Shown here: positions 15,035 through 22,400 of the stretch, piece by piece
Numbering within the stretch: the stretch's first letter is position 1
Layout of the letters: each line of letters opens with the position of its first letter
Assembly (NCBI GenBank): GCA_022827885.1
Contig: JAJEIP010000067.1
Span: 1-33,495, forward strand
Reading direction: 5' to 3'
DNA: 33,495 nucleotides
Source: Candidatus Poribacteria bacterium
GTDB taxonomy: Bacteria > Poribacteria > WGA-4E > WGA-3G
The notes under the pieces: model-generated
Told to the model about the DNA's origin: nothing
The model's input: only the letters and a program-made list of their open reading frames with translations
The model's database searches: none
Program-made: the position numbers and the translations under genes

Positions 15035-17197
15035 ATGGCACGCGAATATCCGATTGAAAACGTGCGCAATATTGGCATTGCAGCGCACATTGATGCAGGC
15101 AAAACAACCACAACCGAACGGATTCTTTTCTACACCGGTAAAAAGCATAAGATCGGTGCAGTGGATGACGGGACTGCTGAGATGGATTGGATGGTGCAGG
15201 AACGAGAACGCGGTGTGACGATTACTGCCGCCGCAACGACCTGTTTCTGGCAAGAACACGCAATTCACCTTATTGATACCCCCGGACATGTCGATTTCAC
15301 AGTGGAAGTGGAACGCTCCTTGCGAGTTTTGGATGGTGCGATTGCCCTTTTCTGTGCTGTTGGCGGCGTTGAGCCGCAGTCAGAAACGGTTTGGCGTCAA
15401 GCCGAACGTTACGAGGTGCCACGCATCGTCTTCGTTAATAAAATGGATCGGGTTGGTGCGAATTTCACTCGCGTTCTGGAAATGATGAAGGAACAGTTAG
15501 GCGCGAACCCTGTCCCTCTTCAATTGCCGATGGGTGAAGGTCCCGATTTCACCGGTGTTATTGATCTCGTGACGCAGAAGGCAATGCGTTGGGACACAAC
15601 GGATCTCGGACAGACATACATAGAGACAGAGATCCCCCCTGAATTTCAAGATGAAGTGGCACAAGCACGGGAAGCCCTCTACGAGAGTGTCGCTGTCGAA
15701 GATGAAGCATTGCTTGAAAAATACTTGGGGGGTGAAGAGATAACCCACGCCGAGTTACTAACGGTTATCCGCGCAGCTACCTTGCAAGGGAACCTTTTCC
15801 CCGTGCTCTGTGGAAGTTCTTTAAAGAATCAAGGCGTTCAACCGCTATTGGATGCCGTAATTGATTTTCTGCCGTCCCCTCTTGACGTTCCGCCTATCGA
15901 AGGCACTGTGCCAGATTTCGTACATTCCGAAAAGAATCGGGATTACAAATCCCTCCCACAGCGGAAAGCAGCACAGAAGTCCATAGTTAGAAAAGCAAAT
16001 GACGAAGCTCCGTTTTCAGCATTAGCCTTTAAAGTGGCAAGCCATCCAACGGTAGACAAACTGGTATACTGTCGTATCTATTCAGGTGTGCTCAAACGTG
16101 GGGAGGTCGTCCATAACGTCCGTTCCGAAAAACGGGAACGGATTAACCGTATCTTGCAGATGCACGCTAACAAGGAGGCAGTCTGTGATGCGGCTTATGC
16201 CGGTGACATTGTTACCCTCGTCGGGCTTAAGGATACCAAGACCGGGGATACTCTGACGGATCCGAGAGAGCCTATTCTGTTAGCATCCATCACTTTTCCA
16301 GATCCGGTTATCTCAATTGCCATTGAACCTGAGCGTGCCAGCGACGCGGACACCTTGGAAGAAACACTCGAAAAATTGATGGACGAGGACCCAACCTTCA
16401 CCGTGGGCATCGACAAAGAGACCGGACAACGGATCATCTCTGGCATGGGTGAACTCCACTTAGAGATTCTCACAGACCGTATGATACGCGAATTCGGCGT
16501 TAACGCTCGGGTAAGCAAGCTGCAGGTGGCGTATCGCGAAACTATCAGTACATTCGCGGAGGGGCGCGGGACACATATCCACAAAACAGATGAAGAAGGG
16601 ATATACGGTGATGTGCTGCTAACGGTTGAGCCGTTAGCGCGCGGGGAAGGGTTCAAATTTGAGGATAACACAGACGAAACGCAAATTCCGCGGCAGTACG
16701 TCCCGTTTATTGAGAAGGCGTTGGAGGGTGCTACGGGAACAGGTCCGCGCATCGGATATCCGATGCAGGACATAAAAATTAGCCTCACAGGTGGGTCTTA
16801 CGATCCAACGGATTCTTCGGAAGTCGCGTTTGAAGCAGCAGCAGTCTTGGCGTTTGAAAATGCGACCAGAAAAGCCAACCCTTTGTTGTTAGAACCCATC
16901 ATGCGGATGCACATTACTGTTTCTGATGAACATGTCGGCAAAGTCATTGGTGATCTGAATTCCCGTCGGGCACAGATTAATGAGAGCACAACCCAAGATA
17001 TCTCCGACACAGGACGCCCCTCGCAATCGACCCAAAATGTCATCAATGCTTTCATTCCACTCTCAGAAACATTTCAGTACACAACGCGGCTTCGCTCAAT
17101 GACCCAGGGACGTGGCGCATTTACACTGGAATTTTCACACTATGAGGTTGTGCCGTCATCTCTTGCGCCCGACCTGAATCGTGTCGGTTCGGCTTAG
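15035..17197 (+). CDS. fusA: translation elongation factor G
   Basis: EF-G is the GTPase that drives tRNA-mRNA translocation and ribosome recycling. The 720-aa protein has all G motifs: AHIDAGKT (17-24), GVTIT (60-64), DTPGH (81-85), NKMD (135-138) and CGSS (259-262), then domains II-V with [11 protein letters not shown] and [10 protein letters not shown]. About 28 residues at 295-322 (basic, Lys/Arg-rich) extend the domain II entrance more than in E. coli EF-G. The gene is not in an rpsL-rpsG-tuf unit, so it could be a second EF-G paralogue (EF-G2 or the spdEFG type of some phyla) and not the main copy. AAGGA precedes the ATG by 5-6 bases. The stop is only 5 bp from the convergent P1 peptidase stop. 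Confidence 0.95.
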   Translation: MAREYPIENVRNIGIAAHIDAGKTTTTERILFYTGKKHKIGAVDDGTAEMDWMVQERERGVTITAAATTCFWQEHAIHLIDTPGHVDFTVEVERSLRVLDGAIALFCAVGGVEPQSETVWRQAERYEVPRIVFVNKMDRVGANFTRVLEMMKEQLGANPVPLQLPMGEGPDFTGVIDLVTQKAMRWDTTDLGQTYIETEIPPEFQDEVAQAREALYESVAVEDEALLEKYLGGEEITHAELLTVIRAATLQGNLFPVLCGSSLKNQGVQPLLDAVIDFLPSPLDVPPIEGTVPDFVHSEKNRDYKSLPQRKAAQKSIVRKANDEAPFSALAFKVASHPTVDKLVYCRIYSGVLKRGEVVHNVRSEKRERINRILQMHANKEAVCDAAYAGDIVTLVGLKDTKTGDTLTDPREPILLASITFPDPVISIAIEPERASDADTLEETLEKLMDEDPTFTVGIDKETGQRIISGMGELHLEILTDRMIREFGVNARVSKLQVAYRETISTFAEGRGTHIHKTDEEGIYGDVLLTVEPLARGEGFKFEDNTDETQIPRQYVPFIEKALEGATGTGPRIGYPMQDIKISLTGGSYDPTDSSEVAFEAAAVLAFENATRKANPLLLEPIMRMHITVSDEHVGKVIGDLNSRRAQINESTTQDISDTGRPSQSTQNVINAFIPLSETFQYTTRLRSMTQGRGAFTLEFSHYEVVPSSLAPDLNRVGSA

Positions 17198-17202
17198 CGC
17201 CT

Positions 17203-18417
17203 TCAATGTCCGTGTGCCTTCATCACCTTTTGGAGCTCCACCAACGGAATCGCGTACATCGTTCTGCCTTCGCGTCCGGTGGTTGTAGTTGCCATTGTCA
17301 TGGAATTGATGATAGCCTCCTCAGTGGCTTCAATAACCGCTTGAAAGAGCAAACTCAAACGCCTATTGACGAGCATTTGGATTTCAAAAGTCCCGTTTTC
17401 GGTGCTATTTGGAAAAATGTTCGCGGTGGAAAATGCAATGACGAATTCCCCGCTACCGTCCGTACTCGGCGTGCCTGTACGAGCAAGTCCATGTGTAGCC
17501 CGGATCGCTATCTGTTTCAATTGGCGATGTGTCAACGGGGCATCTGTTGCGATAACAATAATGAACGAGCCATCTCTTCCCGGTTTCGGTGGAGATCCGC
17601 TGATGTCTTTGCCGACAGGAACCCCATCAATTCGCAGTTGCGAGCGACGTCCTCCGTTGGAATTAACAAGGACCCCGACTGTCCATCCACCGCGTTCTTC
17701 AGGCAGGACGCGGGAGGCTGTGCCGATACCGGCTTTAAACCCATAGCATCGCATGCCAGTACCGCCTCCGACGCTTCCTTCAGTTACGGGACCCTCTGTG
17801 GCGTTCTCAATCGCTTCAATCGCATGCTGTGCTGTGACGTGGAGTCCGCTGATGTCGTTCAAACCCCCATCGTAGCATTCCGCTACAATGGGTAGCACAA
17901 TATTGTTGTCTGGATAGCGTTCCACGATGTAACGCACAACCCCGTCATGGACCGCCCCGACACTGAGTGTATTTGTCAGCAAAATGGGAGATTCAATCCA
18001 TCCGGCTTGATCGATACGAGCAATGCCGGTTGCTTCACCATTACCGTGAATCGTGTATGCCGCGCCGAATAGACGTGCCGTCCAAATATCATCACTTGGA
18101 AGGACAGCGGTAACACCCGTCCGAATTGAATCGCCCTCGTTTAGTGTAACGTGTCCGACTTTCACACCCTCTACGTCAGTAATGGCATTGTGTGTGCCGG
18201 TTGGAAGGGTTCCTATTTGGATACCGATGTCTCGGGCGCGTGCGCGAGCATCTGCGTCTGTCAATTCAGCGTTTACGCTGGATATAGCACATACCCAAAA
18301 TACACCTGTGAGAACGATAAAAATCAACCCTCTTGTGTCGCACGGGTTTTCAATACCTTGCACCGTTTCAAGAAATTTTTTCATCAACATTCGCGATTTG
18401 GAAATCTCCTCATTCAT
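17203..18417 (-). CDS. P1-family (DmpA-like) peptidase, probably secreted
   Basis: The 404-aa protein belongs to the DmpA/P1 family of autoprocessing N-terminal nucleophile aminopeptidases (MEROPS S58). The signature begins at GTHNAITDVEGVKVGHVTL (about residues 74-92), continues with NTLSVGAVHDGV and VGGGTGMRCYGFKAGIGTASR, and contains GSFIIVIATDAPL, where Ser284 should become the N-terminal nucleophile after cleavage at Gly283-Ser284. A hydrophobic stretch (31-50, ending SSVNA) looks like a signal peptide, so export is likely. About 30 residues precede it, so the real start may be an internal ATG (codon 10 or 12); the ribosome site does not decide. Substrates of the family include D-amino acid peptides; unknown here. 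Confidence 0.92.
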   Translation of the reverse strand: MNEEISKSRMLMKKFLETVQGIENPCDTRGLIFIVLTGVFWVCAISSVNAELTDADARARARDIGIQIGTLPTGTHNAITDVEGVKVGHVTLNEGDSIRTGVTAVLPSDDIWTARLFGAAYTIHGNGEATGIARIDQAGWIESPILLTNTLSVGAVHDGVVRYIVERYPDNNIVLPIVAECYDGGLNDISGLHVTAQHAIEAIENATEGPVTEGSVGGGTGMRCYGFKAGIGTASRVLPEERGGWTVGVLVNSNGGRRSQLRIDGVPVGKDISGSPPKPGRDGSFIIVIATDAPLTHRQLKQIAIRATHGLARTGTPSTDGSGEFVIAFSTANIFPNSTENGTFEIQMLVNRRLSLLFQAVIEATEEAIINSMTMATTTTGREGRTMYAIPLVELQKVMKAHGH

Positions 18418-18449
18418 AGTGAGAAGAAAAACCGCCCTCTCTTTATAAT

Positions 18450-18478
18450 TTGACTTTCGTCAGTTTTTGTGTTATAAT
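18450..18478 (+). promoter_or_regulatory. consensus sigma70 promoter with no downstream protein gene
   Basis: TTGACT (18450-18455), 17 bp, TATAAT (18473-18478) points right, into a gap between two minus-strand genes. The next plus-strand coding start is rpoB at 19443, which has its own perfect promoter. Transcription should start near 18484-18486, at the edge of the structured element. Confidence 0.7.
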
Positions 18479-18482
18479 AATT

Positions 18483-18564
18483 GTATCGTGTTGGCAGACA
18501 AGTCAAGCATTGCCTCTCGGCAATGTGTCTGCCGCCTACTTGACGAGGCATAAACGCACGATAC
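18483..18564 (+). ncRNA. candidate structured small RNA with a loop-loop pairing
   Basis: P1 pairs GTATCGTG (18483-18490) with CACGATAC (18557-18564) and closes the element. Inside, P2 pairs GGCAGACA (18493-18500) with TGTCTGCC (18526-18533); P3 pairs CATTGCC (18508-18514) with GGCAATG (18519-18525) over loop TCTC; P4 pairs GCCT (18534-18537) with AGGC (18546-18549). GTCAAG (18502-18507) in the P2/P3 bulge matches CTTGAC (18539-18544) in the P4 loop, giving a kissing or pseudoknot contact. About 33 base pairs in 82 nt leave little unpaired. A consensus promoter ends 5 bases before P1. There is no clear U-run terminator. It could instead be a palindromic DNA repeat; it resembles no RNA family I can name. 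Confidence 0.5.
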
Positions 18565-18580
18565 ACGATAGACCGTGATT

Positions 18581-19117
18581 TTAACTTTCTAATTGATTTC
18601 TATAGATGCTGCGAATGTGGTTAAAAATAGCGATGTATGTTGGTAATCGGTAGTCCGGATAACTCCACTCCCAAGGTTGGAACGTTTTGCGATAGAAGCG
18701 AAGTGTGATTTCGGCGTAGATACCGTCGCTGAGGTAGATACGATGGGCATGGTCTTTCGTTGACGCAAGTACCAGTTTTGCTAAGCAGATGTAACCGGCG
18801 TCCAAATTGACACGCCGTGCGTCTGTTTCGGACTGTCTTACGGCAAAAGTTTGCTCAACGCTATTTGTGAACAGTTTCATTTCTGCGAGCGTACCGGCAT
18901 CAACAAGTCTTTCAAAACTTATAAATTGTCGCTGGATGTCTGGGCCCATTTCAGCCTCGTAGTAGACTGTGCTCGTGAAAGGCATCAATTCACTTACGTA
19001 ATCAATGGCTCCAAAGCGATGTGTCAGCTCTGTATAGACCGTGGGCAGGAGGTTAGGGTCGGCTGTCAGCACACCGATGATTGCTTTAACCGGCAGTGGT
19101 GTCGTGATGGCTCCCAT
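18581..19117 (-). CDS. DUF4416 family protein
   Basis: I start at ATG 19117 because GGAGG lies 5 bases before it; a TTG four codons upstream is within that ribosome site. The 178-aa protein begins MGAITTPLPVKAIIGVLTAD, with GPDIQRQFISFERLVDAGTL, RRVNLDAGYICLAKLVLASTKDHAHRIYL and WEWSYPDYR following, which match the DUF4416 family as I recall it. No transmembrane segment or known catalytic motif. Function unknown. Members are found mainly in anaerobic and uncultured bacteria. It is divergent from rpoB and flanked downstream by the candidate RNA. Confidence 0.8.
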   Translation of the reverse strand: MGAITTPLPVKAIIGVLTADPNLLPTVYTELTHRFGAIDYVSELMPFTSTVYYEAEMGPDIQRQFISFERLVDAGTLAEMKLFTNSVEQTFAVRQSETDARRVNLDAGYICLAKLVLASTKDHAHRIYLSDGIYAEITLRFYRKTFQPWEWSYPDYRLPTYIAIFNHIRSIYRNQLES

Positions 19118-19132
19118 GTTATCCTCCAAACC

Positions 19133-19153
19133 GGTGCGGTTAGAAACCGCACC
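19133..19153. repeat. REP-like palindrome in the DUF4416 leader
   Basis: GGTGCGGTT (19133-19141), AGA, AACCGCACC (19145-19153) is a perfect 9-bp stem with a 3-nt loop, followed by TACC. The central GGTT-NNN-AACC plus the CCTAC tail match the layout of the three in-frame copies in rpoB. Confidence 0.7.
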
Positions 19154-19294
19154 TACCGGGTCAGGGGTAAAATGTCTGTTTATCTTTCAGGTTTACCATA
19201 TAACCCTGAAATTGTATAAAAATTGCGATTTTACGGGTAATTATCATACATTATTGCATTAAATCGGGAAAAAATGTGATTTTTTTATTTTTTC

Positions 19295-19323
19295 TTGACA
19301 TACTGCCAAATATAATGTATAAT
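19295..19323 (+). promoter_or_regulatory. perfect consensus promoter of rpoBC
   Basis: TTGACA (19295-19300), 17 bp, TATAAT (19318-19323), with an A/T-rich upstream tract that could serve as UP element. Transcription should start near 19330, leaving a leader of about 113 nt. Confidence 0.85.
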
Positions 19324-19442
19324 ATTCTGTTATGCTATGCTACCATATTAAGACGGAAAAAGCAGTTGAGAAAGCAGGTTTTTGCAAAAGTCTATTTGTA
19401 AACCGCGTAACCACCGCCAAGTAAGTAGGGAGACTTCATTCA

Positions 19443-22400
19443 GTGAACAAAAAACCCAGACTTAAAAATGAGAGAATCTCTTTTGCCAAAACGAAGGTTC
19501 TTACCCCACTTCCGAACCTCATAGAGACCCAAAAACTCGCCTATGATGCCTTCTTACAACGAGATGTCCCACCTGATGAACGTTCGGATACTGGTCTCCA
19601 AGCGGTGTTTAAGGAAGTATTTCACACAGGAGACAAGAAAGGCATCCGCGACTTTTCGGAGGTTCACAGTCTCGATTTTGCCAGTTACACCCTTGGTGAA
19701 CCGAAATATACACTTCAAGAATGTGTTGCTCGTGGTGTAACGTATCAGGTATCCCTGACTGCCTGTATTATGCTTGTCCAACGGGCGGATGACTCGGATG
19801 CAGATGAACCGCATGTTGTGGATATCCGACAATCCGATGTATACCTCGGCGAAATTCCATTAATGACCGAAAATGGCAGTTTCATTGTCAACGGTAGCGA
19901 ACGCGTGATTGTGAGTCAATTGCACCGTTCGCCGGGTGTCATTTTTCTTGAAAAGGCATTACCGACCGGGCGGCGCACCCCGACTGCCCAAATTATTCCC
20001 TATCGAGGGGCATGGGTCGAATTTGAGATAGACACTAAAGATCAGATTTACGTACGCATTGACAAACGCAGAAAACTGCCTGCTACTGTGCTGCTGCGTG
20101 CCCTGGGTTGGGAATCAGACGCGGATATCCTGAAGCTTTACGCAAAGACGGAACGTCTTGTGCTTGCTGGATGGCAGGTTACCCATGTAGAAGGACCTGC
20201 AAAGCAAGTTAACCCTGGTGATTTGTTGAATCCTGCGGACTTTCGACAAGCCAGCAAAGACTATCCTGATCTTGAGGCAGAGAGGTGTTATCGCGTTACA
20301 GAGGTAACCGATGAAGACTGCCCACTGGAGGTCGAACAAGAACTGACATATAAGGAGCGGACGAACCTTCGTAGAAAATGGAAAGGCTTTGAAACTGAAC
20401 TTCTTCGGCGTGTGATTGACACCCACAATAGCGGGTGTGAGATCGTTACCGGACAAGTGTTAACGAATTCGGAATACGAAGAGGCGCGTGCCCGCCACGG
20501 AAGCGAAGCGTTCACAGCCGAACAGCTTGTGTCTCCAGATAATCAGGAATGGGTCGGTAGAGTCTGCGCTGAAGACGTTATCAATCAAGAAACTGGCGAA
20601 GTGCTCCTGACAGCGAATACGCTGCTCACCGAAACAGAATTGGAACGCCTCAGCGAGGCTGGTGTTGAGGCACTCACAATACTGGATGAGGAAGATTGCC
20701 AGCACATTCGATTCTTACGGAATACGTTGGAACGCGACCGACAAGCGGACTATGAGGAGCCGTATACTTTACAAGATGCCGCACTGATTGAGATTTTCCG
20801 CACGCTGAGACCTGGAGATCCCGCTGGTATAGAGAACGCTCGTAAACACCTTTCATGGTTGCTCTTTGACGCGCACCGATACGATTTAGGGGTCGTTGGA
20901 CGATACAAACTGAATCGAAAATTCAACGAAACCTGTCAATATTTCGGTTTGTGCCCGGATGATGTGCCTGGCTGGAAACCGGATGCGAAAATTGATTATG
21001 TGCCGACTTATGGAAATGCCCCCGAAGAGACGCTCCGAACGCAACGTCGCGAAGATATTGCTGCGACTATAGCTTACCTGCTTGATGTCCATAATGGGAT
21101 TAAACCGAAAGACGATCTGGATCATCTGGGTAATCGTCGCGTGCGTGTTATCGGTGAGCTCCTCGAAAACCAGTTTCGGATGGGTTTATTCCAGATTCGC
21201 AGAACCACCCGCGAACGCTTGAGTACCAACAACGATATTGCGAAAGTCGTCCCGTCTTCTCTCATAAATCCGAAACCGCTGATGATGGCACTTCGAGAAT
21301 TCTTTGGCTCGAACCAGTTGTCACAGTTTATGCAGCAGATTAATCCGCTGGATGAACTGACGCATAAACGCCGTATCTCAGCAATTGGTCCCGGTGGACT
21401 TCACCGAGATAGGGCAACGGCAGCTGTTCGGGATGTGCATCCAACACACTATGGACGCGTTTGTCCCTTGGAAACACCTGAAGGTCCGTCCATTGGTCTT
21501 ATCGTTTCTTTAGCGTGCTATGGACGGATAAACCCCTACGGTTTTATAGAAACGCCTTATCATAAGGTTGAGGATGGTTCAAAGGTAGGTCGGGTAGAAT
21601 ATCTCACAGCAGATAGCGAGGATACTGCGTATATTGCTGCGAAGCCTCCTCTAACGGATGCTGAACAGACCGGAAATGGTAAGGAATCGGGGTTACAAAC
21701 CCCTCCTGCAGAGTATACGCTGCCTGTACGCAGTGGTGAGGATGTCCTGTCGCTTCCCATGGAAAAGGTGGATTATATCGGGGTTTCCCCGCAGCAAATC
21801 GTTGGAATTTCCGCCGCGCTGGTTCCGTTCCTAGAACACGAGGACGCAAACCGTGCCTTGATGGGTGCTAACCACCAACGTCAGGCTGTACCGCTTGTCC
21901 GTCCAGAAGCCCCACTCGTGGGAACGGGGATGGAAGCCCCAGCTGCACTCTATTCAGGGGCACTCATTACCGCGAAGCGAGCCGGGACCGTCACGAGTGT
22001 TTCTGCCGATGAGATTCTCATATACACGGGTGAAACCCTTCACCATGATAAGGGTGAGAATACATTCAGCGAAATGGGCTACGATGTTTACAAACTCCAG
22101 ACCTTCAAACGCAGTAATAGCGGCACCTGTATCCACCAACGGCCTATCGTTGCAGTGGGCGACACAGTTGAAGTCGATCAGGTTATTGTGGATGGCACCT
22201 CTACAGAAAGTGGTGAACTCGCTCTTGGGCGGAATGTGCTATGTGCCTATATGCCGTGGGGTGGACACAATTATGAGGACTCTATCCTGATAAGCGAAAC
22301 GCTCATCAAAGAGGATACCTTCACCTCTATCCACATTGAGGAATTCGAAGTGGAGGCACGTGAAACGAAAGTAGGTCCAGAGGAGATCACCCGCGATATT

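Larger units (their letters stand above)
19118..19442. other. 325-bp divergent region between DUF4416 and rpoB
   Basis: It holds a REP-like palindrome (19133-19153) next to the DUF4416 start, a second stem TTTCAGG (19185-19191) / CCTGAAA (19205-19211), a very AT-rich tract and the rpoB promoter (19295-19323). The rpoB leader is about 113 nt and shows GGTTT / AAACC as a possible small stem. No L10 or L1 binding site is expected, since no ribosomal protein genes are present. Confidence 0.6.

Noticed and set aside
17198-17202. Terminator between convergent fusA and the P1 peptidase gene
   Set aside because: The 5-bp gap leaves no room; I see no hairpin with a T-run at either end.
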